From Thermoplasmatota archaeon (GTDB lineage: Archaea > Thermoplasmatota > E2 > DHVEG-1), in the NCBI GenBank assembly GCA_030619765.1, contig JAUXAU010000019.1, positions 1-42,866 on the forward strand: 42,866 nt of DNA. The letters are read 5' to 3'. Positions 34,365-42,866 of the stretch are shown here, one piece after another. A model generated the notes under the pieces. It had not been told where the DNA came from and made no database searches. It saw only the letters and a program-made list of their open reading frames with translations. Each line of letters opens with the position of its first letter. Positions within the stretch are counted from its first letter, which is position 1. Made by a program: the position numbers and the translations under genes.

Positions 34365-34892
34365 ATGTTACGAAATAAATACATGATAAAATCAAGACAC
34401 ATAAATCAGAGAATTGGCGTGTTTGTTGACGTGCAAAACATGTACTATTCTGCAAAACATTTATACAAATGTAAAGTAAATTTCAAGACAATTTTAAAAG
34501 AAGCTATGGCCGACAGAAAACTCATTAGAGCCGTTGCCTATGTTGTAAAAGCAGATGTGAAGGATGAAAACACGTTCTATGATGCATTGGCCGATATGGG
34601 CTTTGAAGTAAAATCAAAGGAACTTCAGATCTTCTATGGAGGGGCCAAAAAAGGAGATTGGGATGTGGGAATTGCTATGGATGTGATGAGGCTAGCGCCA
34701 AAACTCGATACGATTGTATTGGTAAGTGGAGATGGGGATTTCTCTGATTTGTTGGAACATGCAAAAAGCCTGGGCTGTAGGGCCGAGGTAGTAGCTTTCG
34801 GAAAAACAACTTCTCATAAGTTAAATGCGGTGGCAGATTATTTCTTAGATCTTGATAAAGACAGTAAGTATTTATTGAAAAAAAGAAAATAG
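34365..34892 (+). CDS. NYN/LabA-type (DUF88) PIN-like nuclease-fold protein
   Basis: 175 aa. NYN-domain motifs: IGVFVDVQNMYYS (acidic Asp at about 22), KKGDWDVGIAMDVMRL, VLVSGDGDFSDLLEHAKSLGCRAEVVAF, then ADYFLDL. The four acidic positions of PIN-like RNases are present, so an RNA-processing role is plausible. It is divergent from the ribosomal operon. A TATA-like TTTTTTATAG at 34349-34358 favours a nearly leaderless start at the second Met (ATG 34383) over ATG 34365. Monocistronic. Confidence 0.8.
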   Translation: MLRNKYMIKSRHINQRIGVFVDVQNMYYSAKHLYKCKVNFKTILKEAMADRKLIRAVAYVVKADVKDENTFYDALADMGFEVKSKELQIFYGGAKKGDWDVGIAMDVMRLAPKLDTIVLVSGDGDFSDLLEHAKSLGCRAEVVAFGKTTSHKLNAVADYFLDLDKDSKYLLKKRK

Positions 34893-34996
34893 TGTTTAAC
34901 CTTAATATATAAAAAGTCTTAAATAATAAGTTTCCCTTAGTAATAATAAATTAATTAATATTGATTGACAGTAACTAATCTTGGGGGATAAAAAAC

Positions 34997-36868
34997 ATGA
35001 ATAAAAGAAAACTTGCTATAGGAATAATTATACTGCTTATCGGAGTGGGAATTGCACCAGGTGTTACTAGTACATTAACTAACGGTATTTTTGAATCTAA
35101 ATCAGAAACCATAGAATTCATTCAAGATTTCTCGGAGCCAGTGATTGTAGATAAGGAAGAATTTATAGAGTTATACGTTGAAGAGACAAATTCTTTTATG
35201 ACTTATGATGAAGCACCAATGATGCCGTTTTTTTCAAAAACGTATGAATTTCCACTTGGAACAAAAGTAACAGATGTAAAAGTTACGCCTTCAAAAGTAA
35301 AAACTATGTACGTTGAAAAACAAGTAAAACCAGTGCCATCTAAACAAAAGACAGATGGTACAATAGTCACTATGGAGACAACGTTAAATCAAGATGTGTA
35401 TGCCAGTTCTGAACCGTACCCAGGTGAGTGGTGTAGCTATACTACTGGAGCTGGTCTCAATAAGAATAATGATCATGTACTATTTCTTTCATTACATGTT
35501 TCTCCTGCCAGATATATTCCTTTAGAAAATTCCATTCAATATATTAGACAAGTAGAGGTAAGCATCACATATGAAGAACCAGAATTAATAACAATTTCTG
35601 ATATGTACGATCTTGTTATCATAGCTCCCTTAGAATTTTCCGATAACCTTGAACCCTTGATTTACCACAAGAATGGTTATGGTGTAGAAACAAATCTTGT
35701 GATGTTGGAAGACATCTATGCAAGCTATCCTGGAAGGGACGAGGCTGAAAAAATAAAATATTTTGTTAAATATGCTGTTGAAGAATGGGATACTCACTAC
35801 GTACTCTTAGTAGGGGACGTTAAAAAACTACCCATAAGAACGACCTATGCTTCACTGTGGGAGCCTGACATACTCTCAGATCTCTATTACGCTGATATAT
35901 ATGATGAGAACTATAGTTTCTGTAGCTGGGATGCAAATGAGAATAACCTTTTTGGGGAGGTATCTTTTGAGGGCGGATTTCCACCTCAAATGATTAATAT
36001 CGATGGTGTTGATTTATATGCTGACGTACACATTGGTCGTATATCTTGTACAAATGAAAACGAGTTAGATATTGTTGTCAATAAAATAATAAATTATGAA
36101 AGAGAAACCTATGATCAAATCTGGTTCAAAAAAATAATACTTGCCGGTGGAGACACGTTCCCTCTAGCTAATGGAGCGCCACCATTTGTCTTTGAGGGAG
36201 AAATAACAAATATAAAAGTTGCGCAACAACTTCCTGACTTTACACATGTTAAATTATGGGCATCTAGACGTAATTTAAACGCTATTACCTTTAACAGAGC
36301 AATATCAAAAGGAGCAGGTTTTGTTAGCTATTCAGGTCATGGATTTGAACATGGGTGGGGCACCTATCGTCCAAATGCTATCATAAAAAAGAGGATGATT
36401 ATTTATTACTCGCCATTTATAAAAGGCATAAAAAACAATCACAAGTTACCTGTTGTTTTCTTTGACGCCTGCCTTACCGCAAAACTCGATTTTAACATTA
36501 CTGATCTAGAAGAGTACTTTCCTAAATTAATAAAATTCCTGCTCATCTTTACAAAACTAGACTATGACCCCTCGATTTTCTATCCTTGTTTTGCTTGGTG
36601 CTTTCTAAAGAAAGAAAACGGAGGTGCAATAGCAACGATAGGTGCTACTCGAACTGCCTATACATGGGTAGACAAAGATGGAGTATATGCTGGAGCAGGA
36701 TATTTAAATGTTCATTTCTTCAAGGCATATGAAGAGGGAGTGACAGCAGGAGAAATGCTGACCTATGCACAAAATGATTACATAAATAACGTTTGGGAAG
36801 ATTATTTCACAATTGAAGAATTCTTACTTCTCGGCGATCCAAGTCTCATGGTTGGCGGTTATAGCTAA
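34997..36868 (+). CDS. Secreted C25 (gingipain-like) cysteine peptidase
   Basis: 623 aa. Signal peptide (residues 4-26: KLAIGIIILLIGVGIAPGV). N-terminal propeptide-like beta region to about 200. Catalytic domain with SYSGHGFEHG (His448) and VVFFDACLTA (Cys492), the C25 dyad, and the family-typical end LLLGDPSLMVGG. Preceding TATA and GGGGGAT ribosome site. Extracellular C25 enzymes are typical of detritus-degrading sediment archaea. No C-terminal Ig or sorting domain is present, in contrast to bacterial gingipains. It follows the NYN gene by 104 bp on the same strand, probably a separate transcript. Confidence 0.85.
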   Translation: MNKRKLAIGIIILLIGVGIAPGVTSTLTNGIFESKSETIEFIQDFSEPVIVDKEEFIELYVEETNSFMTYDEAPMMPFFSKTYEFPLGTKVTDVKVTPSKVKTMYVEKQVKPVPSKQKTDGTIVTMETTLNQDVYASSEPYPGEWCSYTTGAGLNKNNDHVLFLSLHVSPARYIPLENSIQYIRQVEVSITYEEPELITISDMYDLVIIAPLEFSDNLEPLIYHKNGYGVETNLVMLEDIYASYPGRDEAEKIKYFVKYAVEEWDTHYVLLVGDVKKLPIRTTYASLWEPDILSDLYYADIYDENYSFCSWDANENNLFGEVSFEGGFPPQMINIDGVDLYADVHIGRISCTNENELDIVVNKIINYERETYDQIWFKKIILAGGDTFPLANGAPPFVFEGEITNIKVAQQLPDFTHVKLWASRRNLNAITFNRAISKGAGFVSYSGHGFEHGWGTYRPNAIIKKRMIIYYSPFIKGIKNNHKLPVVFFDACLTAKLDFNITDLEEYFPKLIKFLLIFTKLDYDPSIFYPCFAWCFLKKENGGAIATIGATRTAYTWVDKDGVYAGAGYLNVHFFKAYEEGVTAGEMLTYAQNDYINNVWEDYFTIEEFLLLGDPSLMVGGYS

Positions 36869-36983
36869 GCTACTACCTGGTTTCAACAGAATTAACATAA
36901 ATTTCTTACTAAAACTCAATGGGTTCTGTTACTCCCGTTATTTTTAAATTCCGACGGGAGGAAAAATGTAAGAGAAAACTATT

Positions 36984-36994
36984 TATTTAAAAAA
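36984..36994 (+). promoter_or_regulatory. TATA-like box for the RNA candidate at 37003
   Basis: TATTTAAAAAA about 20-25 nt before the 5' stem of the RNA; no gene follows on this strand. Confidence 0.45.
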
Positions 36995-37002
36995 GATATT
37001 TG

Positions 37003-37102
37003 GAAATGGGGGACACAGCAAAGAAGTTGGGGAGGCTGCTTTAGGTATCTGCTTTCCACTAAAGTTACATTCCTCCTATCCAATGCATCCCGTCCCCCAC
37101 TT
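37003..37102 (+). ncRNA. Candidate structured small RNA, about 100 nt
   Basis: Three stacked stems: TGGGGGAC 37007-37014 with GTCCCCCA 37092-37099 (8 bp, perfect); TTGG-GGAGG 37027-37035 with CCTCC-TAT-CCAA 37072-37083 (9 bp, one 3-nt bulge); CTTTAG 37039-37044 with CTAAAG 37059-37064 (6 bp) closing a 14-nt loop. GC-rich against an AT-rich background, with a TATA box at the right distance. It is antisense or convergent to nothing coding; L12 ends at 37192 on the other strand. No match to SRP, RNase P, tRNA or box C/D patterns that I can see. The rest of 36869-37191 shows no gene. Confidence 0.55.
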
Positions 37103-37191
37103 CTAATTATGGTCCTCTTTTTTATCAACATAATTCTCATATTGTAAAAACTAAGAAGAAGGTTGTTTTTGGAGTTACCAACCCTCTACAT

Positions 37192-37512
37192 TTAGTCGAA
37201 TAATGCGCTAAGTCCAGCTGCAGCCTCTTCTTCAGAGACTTCTTCTTTCTTTTCCTCTTTCTTCTTTTTCTCTTCTTTCTTCTCTTCAGCAGGTGCTTTA
37301 GCAGCCTGTGCCGGTGCTGCGGCTGCGACTACGGGAACTGCGGCTGTTTTGATCGCCTCTTCGATATTTACTCCATCAAGAGACGCTACCAATGCTTTAA
37401 TTCTTGCACTATCGGGCTTTGCACCAGCGGCAGTGAGAACTTTTTTTACATTCTCTTCAGTAATCTTTTGGCCTGCGGAATGAAGAAGCATTGCGCTATA
37501 TACATACTCCAT
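37192..37512 (-). CDS. rpl12: Ribosomal protein L12/P1
   Basis: 106 aa. [26 protein letters not shown]... dimerisation domain, Ala-rich hinge, Lys/Glu charged linker, and the C-terminal SALFD that contacts translation factors. Part of the stalk with L10; 11 bp after the L10 stop, GGAGG ribosome site. Confidence 0.97.
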   Translation of the reverse strand: MEYVYSAMLLHSAGQKITEENVKKVLTAAGAKPDSARIKALVASLDGVNIEEAIKTAAVPVVAAAAPAQAAKAPAEEKKEEKKKKEEKKEEVSEEEAAAGLSALFD

Positions 37513-37523
37513 TTTTTTTCCTC

Positions 37524-38405
37524 CTATGTTAACTTTTTCTTTAAATCATCATCTAATGCATCTTTTGCATGCGATGCTATTGAAAGCATAGATACATTTG
37601 CCTTTGACAGCAATTGTTTTATAGTGTCTTTTGTGTAGATATTTTTCTCCAAAGCAAGTGCATGGGCATTGCTATGTGCTTTAAGCAATAACTGTTTAAT
37701 TGTTGATTTGTTGGGCCAAGCAGCTTCTATAGCGAGGCCAAATGCATTTGATGATGCTTGTCGTAATTGTATTATAAATTTATCCATATCAATATCTAAA
37801 ACATCTGGTTTGTAAATAGTTCCATCCGCAAAGACTGCATTAAGATTCATGCCGATCTCAATTGGAAATATTTCAAGTCTTGTGAGCATTTGTGCGGCAT
37901 CTGCGGGTATCCTTTCTCCGGCAGGTACAATTACTTTATCTGTCTTAATGACAACCTTTCCATCTTGAATGGCTGCTGGAATGCCCACTTTTTGTAGTTC
38001 TCCGACAACTGGTCCTGGCTTGAAAGGAGTATCTCCTGTTTTTACTTCTATATCATGTGTTGCGGTTTCCCCTCCTTTTGCAGGTGCCATTGTTCTCGTT
38101 GTTTTTATCTCTTTAAAGAGTTTAAAAGGATTCAAATCTGTAGATATTATTGCAGCTTGGCCTTTGATTTCGTTTTTCAATCCATTTATTCCTTTAACTT
38201 TTTTATCTGCTTCATCTAAAGCTCTTAATATCAGAGAATTTTTTACACAACGAATTTGGGCATTGTCACGAATGTTCTCTCTCATTTTTTGAAGCTGTGG
38301 GGCGGGTATACCTCCGATTTCTGCTATTCCAACTATTTTTTTATTTAACAAAAGATTGGTAATCTGTTCTACTTCGTCAAACTTCCATTTTGCTACATGA
38401 GCCAT
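37524..38405 (-). CDS. rpl10: Ribosomal protein L10/P0 (stalk base)
   Basis: 293 aa. [18 protein letters not shown]..., [24 protein letters not shown], and [14 protein letters not shown]. The C-terminal part carries the helices that bind L12 dimers. Shorter than the longest archaeal P0; the usual acidic LxxLF tail is absent at the C-terminus (it ends DDDLKKKLT). Same operon as L1 (11 bp gap) and L12. Confidence 0.95.
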   Translation of the reverse strand: MAHVAKWKFDEVEQITNLLLNKKIVGIAEIGGIPAPQLQKMRENIRDNAQIRCVKNSLILRALDEADKKVKGINGLKNEIKGQAAIISTDLNPFKLFKEIKTTRTMAPAKGGETATHDIEVKTGDTPFKPGPVVGELQKVGIPAAIQDGKVVIKTDKVIVPAGERIPADAAQMLTRLEIFPIEIGMNLNAVFADGTIYKPDVLDIDMDKFIIQLRQASSNAFGLAIEAAWPNKSTIKQLLLKAHSNAHALALEKNIYTKDTIKQLLSKANVSMLSIASHAKDALDDDLKKKLT

Positions 38406-38416
38406 ATCATTACACC

Positions 38417-39061
38417 TTAAATTATTCGCACCGAAGGTCCCATCGTTGTCTTGACATGAATAGAGCCGATATTCATTCGTCCTCGTTCTAATTTTGATTC
38501 CAATCGTTTAATAATCGCATCAATATTTTCTGCGATTTGCTCTTTACCCATTTCTTCTTTACCTGCGATTGCATGAAATGTTTTATTTGCCTTAGAACGT
38601 AACCTTATCGTTTGTCTCAGATTTTTTACAATGCCTGTGATGTCAATATGAGGAGGTACTGGTCTTGGCATCTTTCCCCTTGGACCCAGAACAACACCTA
38701 ATGTTTTACCGATTGTGGGCATAAGTGGCGCTTCTGCAATAAAAAAATCATGTTCATCTGTTATCTTTTTAAACTTCTTTTTATCCTTGGCTAGGTCTTC
38801 AAGTTCTTCAGGTTTGATTATAAGGTCCACTTTTCCCTTTGCTTTTAGCGCAAGCTCACCACTTGCAAAAATCGCTATTTTTGATTCTTTTCCTCTTCCG
38901 CGTGGAAGAATGATTTCTTCATCTATCCTATTTTTAGCATCTTCGAGATCAACATTTTTTAGATTTATGACTAAATCAATATTTTGCTTGAATTTTCTAT
39001 CGAGCTTTTTGGATTCATCCAAAGCCTTCTGAACTAAATCGACTATTTTTTTATCTGCCAT
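38417..39061 (-). CDS. rpl1: Ribosomal protein L1
   Basis: About 214 aa starting at ATG 39061 (MADKKIVDLVQKALDESKK). An in-frame TTG 12 bp upstream (39073) is a less likely start. Motifs: LPRGRGKESKIAIFA, LGPRGKMPRPVPPHID and NIGSIHVKTTMGPSV. rRNA-binding protein of the L1 stalk, and in archaea a possible translational autoregulator. It leads the L1-L10-L12 operon. L11, often first in such operons, is not here. Confidence 0.95.
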   Translation of the reverse strand: MADKKIVDLVQKALDESKKLDRKFKQNIDLVINLKNVDLEDAKNRIDEEIILPRGRGKESKIAIFASGELALKAKGKVDLIIKPEELEDLAKDKKKFKKITDEHDFFIAEAPLMPTIGKTLGVVLGPRGKMPRPVPPHIDITGIVKNLRQTIRLRSKANKTFHAIAGKEEMGKEQIAENIDAIIKRLESKLERGRMNIGSIHVKTTMGPSVRII

Positions 39062-39128
39062 TTGAATCAACAATAAGCTATAGCTTAATTACTCCATAGG
39101 ATAATGTAGTTCTCGGGAATAATAACCT

Positions 39129-39139
39129 TATTTATAAAA
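39129..39139 (-). promoter_or_regulatory. L1-L10-L12 operon TATA box
   Basis: Minus-strand TTTTATAAATA, predicting a start near 39108 and a leader of about 48 nt before the L1 ATG. Confidence 0.5.
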
Positions 39140-39170
39140 GTTTGGTTAACTGGATAGTTATTCAATCAGA

Positions 39171-40121
39171 TTAAATCCTCTCAATAATTAAGTCAAAAAC
39201 TTCTTCCGGATCTTTTATCCTTTTTAATTCCTTCTTTACAATAATCGGAGTGCCTTCCACATTTCTTTTATTGACATTTTTATCTGTAAAAACAACAGCA
39301 TGTTTCTCAGTTATTTTAGATATGCTACTTACAGCTTGAGCCTTCTTGAGTAATTTTTTATTATATTTGTGTACACAAGTTAATAGTATTTTCTCTCTAT
39401 CTTTACTTAAAGCCTCAAATGGACATCTGTCCATTGGAATTATCTTATAACCAACATTTTGAAGTAGAGAAAATATTTCTCTTTGAAAAGCTTCAATATT
39501 TTCTGTTTCACTGTGATAAGTAGGGGTGATTTTATTGTCAACAAATGGATTTTTTAAAAGATTTATAGGAATAGTAATGGAACTTTCTAAAAGTTCTTCT
39601 ATTCTATTGGCAACTTCGATTCTGGAATTCATGCCTTCTTCATACATTCGTACTGTCCTTCGAGATACGTTAACATATCTTGCAAATGCTCCCAAAGAAA
39701 TGCTTTTTTCCCGCCTAATTTTTCGAAGCTTTTCTTCATCAAGATGTACATAAAGTCCGCCAGGCGCTGCATATATTTTTATAGGCATCCCTTCAAGTAA
39801 ATGGTTTTTGAGCGTATCTAATGTAATAGCTTGAATGCCAAATCTGAAATATGCAACATCATCTTCGAGAATGCCAGATCCGTTCTTTTCGCCAATTAGC
39901 AATGGGCAGCCTTTCAGAAGTGAAGATAATGTCTTTAATTCATTTGCAACATCCTCTGATAAAGAATCAACATTGGTCAAAACTTTGATTATAAGCAGTG
40001 AGTCATCTCTTCTTGCAACTATGTCAAAACCAGTTAGGCGAATAGAATGTAAGTCTGAGGCATAGAATCCTGCATTGATTAGGACATCTCTGATGCATCC
40101 TAGTAGCTCATTTCTTTCCAT
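39171..40121 (-). CDS. HTH-type transcriptional regulator (COG1395-like)
   Basis: 316 aa. N-terminal nuclease-like or ligand domain (GFDIVARRDDSLLIIKVLTNVDSL, about 28-52), a central Cro/C1-type HTH (LRKIRREKSISLGAFARYVNVSRRTVRMYEEG, about 131-162), then a second alpha/beta domain. This layout matches a conserved family of archaeal HTH regulators of unknown target. Upstream of, and on the same strand as, the L1 operon (98-bp gap). Divergent from tiaS, sharing a 50-bp promoter region. Confidence 0.8.
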   Translation of the reverse strand: MERNELLGCIRDVLINAGFYASDLHSIRLTGFDIVARRDDSLLIIKVLTNVDSLSEDVANELKTLSSLLKGCPLLIGEKNGSGILEDDVAYFRFGIQAITLDTLKNHLLEGMPIKIYAAPGGLYVHLDEEKLRKIRREKSISLGAFARYVNVSRRTVRMYEEGMNSRIEVANRIEELLESSITIPINLLKNPFVDNKITPTYHSETENIEAFQREIFSLLQNVGYKIIPMDRCPFEALSKDREKILLTCVHKYNKKLLKKAQAVSSISKITEKHAVVFTDKNVNKRNVEGTPIIVKKELKRIKDPEEVFDLIIERI

Positions 40122-40145
40122 TGTAGATGAAACTTAAAGTATATC

Positions 40146-40154
40146 TTATATAAT
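40146..40154 (+). promoter_or_regulatory. tiaS promoter TATA box
   Basis: TTATATAAT; 25 nt downstream falls at about 40172-40176, on the first codons (ATA ATC TGG) of the conserved TiaS N-terminus. This suggests a leaderless mRNA if the sequence is right. Confidence 0.4.
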
Positions 40155-40172
40155 AATGTTTTTGGTGAAATA

Positions 40173-41486
40173 ATCTGGATAGGCATTGATGACACTGATT
40201 CAACAAATGGTGGATGCACAACCTATGTCGCGAGAATTGTAATTAAAAAATTATTGGAAAAATATGATATTATTGGATATCCCCGTCTTGTACGATTAAA
40301 TCCCAATATACCTTGGAAAACAAGAGGGAATGGTGCAATTTCGATACAAGTGGGAAAAGATGGTAAAAAAAAGATAAAGATTGGAGAGATTAATGGTAAA
40401 GACATTGTATCTTCTCTTGAATTAACACATGATCTTGAGAAGTCAGACAATAAAAAAATAAAAAATATAGTTAAAGAAATTGTAGAAAAAAACGCGAGAA
40501 TAGAAGACGAAAATACAAACCCTGGCTTTGTTATCCTAAAAGATCAGCCAGATGGTGAAACGTATAAAAAATCAGTTACTCAGATTGTTACTATTAGCGA
40601 GATAAAGTCGTTCTTGAACTCAATAGGAGCAGATTTTGAAGGATATAAAAATTGTAGGGGCCTTATTGGTGCAACATCTGCTATTGCCTGGTCGCCTTTG
40701 TTAGATAGAACATATGAACTTATCTCATATAGGCAACAAAGAAGATGGGGTACTAAACGAGATGTGGATTCAAAGTCTGTTAAAAAGATGGATACATCTT
40801 GTAAAACTACCTTTGATAATTACGATTACGAAAACAAACACAACAGGTTAGTGCCAAATTCTCCCTGTCCTATTCTTTATGGAATTCGAGGAGATGATGT
40901 AAAAGATTTGGTGAAAGCTTCTTCTATAGTTGAATCAGAACCAGTTGACAGCTGGTTGATTTTTGAAACCAATCAAGGAACCGATGACCATCTTCAGAAA
41001 AAAAATATCGCAGATGTTCAATCATATCAATCAGTTATAGTAAAAGGTTCAATCGTTCAAAATCCTTACACAATAGATGGCGGTCATGTCATTTTTACCA
41101 TTAAAGATACTACTGGAACAATTGATTGTGCCGCCTATGAACCAACAAAAGAATTTAGAAATGTTATAAGAAACCTTTGTATGGGGGATGTTGTAGAAGC
41201 ATATGGAGGTATTAGGGAGCAACCTTTAACAGTAAACATTGAAAAGATCCATGTAGAACATCTCACAACAATTGTTGAAAAGATAGAAAATCCTGTTTGT
41301 CCAAATTGTGGAAAGCATATGAAATCAAAGGGCATGGATCAGGGGTACAAATGTAAAATATGTGGCACTAAAAGTGATAAACCAATTGTACGTGAAAAGA
41401 AACGAATAATTCATACTGGGTTTTATGAAGTACCCGTGTGCGCTAGAAGACATCTGAGCAAACCACTAAAAAGAATGTATAGATAA
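40173..41486 (+). CDS. tiaS: tRNA(Ile2) 2-agmatinylcytidine synthetase TiaS
   Basis: Adds agmatine to C34 of tRNA-Ile(CAU) so that it reads AUA. The N-terminal motif WIGIDDTDSTNGGCTTYVA (from 40176) is the TiaS catalytic start, so the TTG at 40254, the first canonical start in this frame, would delete it. No ATG, GTG or TTG exists in frame upstream. ATG 40156 and GTG 40165 are both in another frame and would join if one A were added to the AAA at 40168-40170 (giving VKIIWIGIDDTDS). Downstream domains look intact: an OB-fold (VIVKGSIVQNPYTIDGGHVIF), GTDDHL, and zinc ribbon CPNCGK...CKICG. About 437 aa from 40173. Either a frameshift, an error, or a non-canonical start. Confidence 0.85.
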   Translation: MWIGIDDTDSTNGGCTTYVARIVIKKLLEKYDIIGYPRLVRLNPNIPWKTRGNGAISIQVGKDGKKKIKIGEINGKDIVSSLELTHDLEKSDNKKIKNIVKEIVEKNARIEDENTNPGFVILKDQPDGETYKKSVTQIVTISEIKSFLNSIGADFEGYKNCRGLIGATSAIAWSPLLDRTYELISYRQQRRWGTKRDVDSKSVKKMDTSCKTTFDNYDYENKHNRLVPNSPCPILYGIRGDDVKDLVKASSIVESEPVDSWLIFETNQGTDDHLQKKNIADVQSYQSVIVKGSIVQNPYTIDGGHVIFTIKDTTGTIDCAAYEPTKEFRNVIRNLCMGDVVEAYGGIREQPLTVNIEKIHVEHLTTIVEKIENPVCPNCGKHMKSKGMDQGYKCKICGTKSDKPIVREKKRIIHTGFYEVPVCARRHLSKPLKRMYR

Positions 41487-41509
41487 TTAAATTATAAAAT
41501 TCCGATTTT

Positions 41510-42667
41510 TTATCTTCTAAATCTAATATATTCTGCTATTTGTATATCGTCGATAATCTCTGTTTGAGAGTCAATAGTTATTGAACCAGTGCATTTTATA
41601 TGATATCTCCAGTAATTTATAATGCCCACCCATCTTTCATGATGTGTATCTACAACCTCCATGTCAACATGAAGAGAAACATCCTCTTTCTGCACTTTAA
41701 GAACAAATGAGTAAGGTACGAGCATTCCTTTTTCTATATGAATATCCTTAACAATAAACTGGATGTATTCTGGTTCGATATTCATATAATCATCGTTTTT
41801 CTTGTTTATTACAAGTAAAGGCTGGCCCCAAAATCTTGTTGTCATTATTTTAGACCATGTCATCGTATAGCTATTGGAATTCACTTTTCCCCAAAACCAT
41901 CCAAAATTTATACCAGTAAATACTGTTATTTCCCAGTTATGATCATGATACCCAATACCACTAACGTTGATTTCTTCGTTTTTTAACTTAATTGTACCAC
42001 TTACGTCTGCCCTCGGTAATATGACTGCCCATTTGCCTCCCGGTGTACTTCCTTTCCAGCCTTTTGTACACCCAACAAAACGCAACTCAACAGATGATTT
42101 ATCAAGCTCCAAAGAAAGATTATATACCCAATTTCCTGTGGTTTCATTGATGTGGCAATCCATCACTTGTTTTTCCTTTAATTTTATCAGAGGTACATCC
42201 TTAGATGCATAGAAATCCCAGATAAGATATTTTTTTAGTTCATGTGATTCTAATTCTCCCTCTTTATATATGTCAAGTCTTACAGAAACAATACCCTGGT
42301 TAATAATACCTAAAACTCTTATACCTACCTGTGCAGTATATCCATTATCAAATGCCGCATCAAAATACCACCATTCTGTAAAATGCAATGTATCTGCTCC
42401 GTGGAATGCATCGTCTTTAAGCTCAATATCTTCAGGAGAAAAAATAAAGTCGCCTACTGGACTATTTACTTTGCTTTGAAAACGTTTATCTAATCTTTCT
42501 TGATAATTTTGAATTTTGTTGTTATGTTTGATTATTGATAGCGAATGTAAACTATCAATTTGTTTTTCTAGAAGTGATTTGTTTGGAGAGGACGATTCTC
42601 CACCTATAGCTACTATAGAAGTGTTTAAAAGTAGAAAAATGATTAGTAGTACAGTAGCTTTTTTCAT
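41510..42667 (-). CDS. Secreted CrtC/AttH (lipocalin-like) domain protein
   Basis: 385 aa. Signal peptide MKKATVLLIIFLLLNTSIVAIGG. The mature part has the family motif DTLHFTEWWYFDA (about 95-107), CTKGWKGSTPGGKWA, GIGYHDHNWE and FGWFWGKV, typical of the CrtC/AttH superfamily, which includes carotenoid 1,2-hydratases and secreted lipocalin-like proteins. In a secreted archaeal protein a hydrophobic-ligand or hydratase role is plausible, with substrate unknown. Convergent with tiaS (23 bp). Confidence 0.75.
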   Translation of the reverse strand: MKKATVLLIIFLLLNTSIVAIGGESSSPNKSLLEKQIDSLHSLSIIKHNNKIQNYQERLDKRFQSKVNSPVGDFIFSPEDIELKDDAFHGADTLHFTEWWYFDAAFDNGYTAQVGIRVLGIINQGIVSVRLDIYKEGELESHELKKYLIWDFYASKDVPLIKLKEKQVMDCHINETTGNWVYNLSLELDKSSVELRFVGCTKGWKGSTPGGKWAVILPRADVSGTIKLKNEEINVSGIGYHDHNWEITVFTGINFGWFWGKVNSNSYTMTWSKIMTTRFWGQPLLVINKKNDDYMNIEPEYIQFIVKDIHIEKGMLVPYSFVLKVQKEDVSLHVDMEVVDTHHERWVGIINYWRYHIKCTGSITIDSQTEIIDDIQIAEYIRFRR

Positions 42668-42726
42668 CTTATATACTTATTATAACATATATATCATTTA
42701 AATATTTTTCTAGATAAACTTTATAC

Positions 42727-42866
42727 TGTGTTATCCCGAAATTACTTCCTTCGAGAAAATAAAGTAACCGATTTAGTATACATGAAGAAATTGAATCAGA
42801 AAAAAGTTCGATGGATAGTAAGAGAGATGGAAAAAGGGGATAGATCTGCTTATAGAATAGCCAAAA
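42727..42866 (+). mobile_element. Left end of an insertion sequence (runs off the window)
   Basis: A candidate terminal repeat starts TGTGTTATCCCGAAATTA at 42727, followed by a TATA-like TTTAGTATAC and the truncated transposase reading frame. The right end is outside the window, so the boundary is a guess. Confidence 0.45.
42782..42866 (+). CDS. Transposase N-terminus (partial), IS481-like helix-turn-helix
   Basis: Reads MKKLNQKKVRWIVREMEKG, then DRSAYRIAK to the end of the window. This is a typical N-terminal HTH of archaeal DDE transposases (KKVRWIVREMEKG...AYRIAK). Cut by the window edge at 28 codons; the catalytic part cannot be seen. Confidence 0.6.
   Translation, partial: MKKLNQKKVRWIVREMEKGDRSAYRIAK

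Noticed and set aside
1-42866. CRISPR array or cas genes
   Set aside because: No regularly spaced direct repeats with unique spacers and no Cas-like protein seen.

Overview
The window is AT-rich archaeal DNA. PolD (both DP1 and DP2), MCM, an S12-S7-EF-2 string, L1-L10-L12, TiaS, an archaeal presenilin homologue and an archaeal SRP RNA point to a euryarchaeal lineage. PolD argues against Crenarchaeota. The secreted peptidases (a C25 gingipain-like enzyme and a C39/papain-like enzyme) would suit a Thermoplasmatota or marine-sediment (MBG-D-like) archaeon. That placement is inference from gene content, not phylogeny.

Layout. 1-11.9 kb (host): a secreted C39-like peptidase; a small structured RNA candidate; asnA with an in-frame TGA at codon 10 of its natural reading frame; tRNA-Cys; a giant surface protein with two lamin-tail, one CARDB and two phospholipase-D domains; a rhomboid protease tail-to-tail with a presenilin-type aspartyl protease; a Ca2+/cation exchanger; and thiC. 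11.9-20.9 kb: an integrated mobile element of about 9 kb, with all genes on the minus strand. It carries a tyrosine integrase, a PrimPol-ATPase replication protein, an Sm-like small protein, several Cys-rich or small proteins, and membrane/lipoprotein cargo. A 15-bp direct repeat bounds it. Immediately inside each copy lies one half of a 14-bp inverted repeat, which is the layout expected of attL and attR. The empty site would join thiC directly to the DP1 gene. 20.9-30.5 kb: the replication block of DP1, DP2 (with a LAGLIDADG intein splitting the catalytic motif), SRP RNA and MCM. 30.5-42.7 kb: the translation block (EF-2, S7, S12), a NYN-domain protein, a secreted C25 peptidase, a second structured RNA candidate, L12-L10-L1, a COG1395-like HTH regulator, TiaS, and a secreted CrtC/AttH-like protein. 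The last 140 bp look like the left end of an insertion sequence with a truncated transposase.

How it works together. The host segments are mostly housekeeping replication and translation genes plus an exported protein-degradation and envelope repertoire. The element looks like an integrated plasmid rather than a full virus, because no capsid, portal or packaging gene was recognised. Four of its transcription units share a conserved promoter (TTTTTAAA, a spacer of about 10 bp, then a TGTTGTGAAATTGTA-like block), and two share an exact 18-bp module at the gene end. This suggests a co-regulated set of interchangeable cargo cassettes.

Several gene 5' ends are anomalous: a TGA in asnA, no AUG for the PLD protein, TTG/ACG for MCM, and an apparent one-base frameshift for TiaS. 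They could be real non-canonical initiation or assembly errors, and read data would decide.
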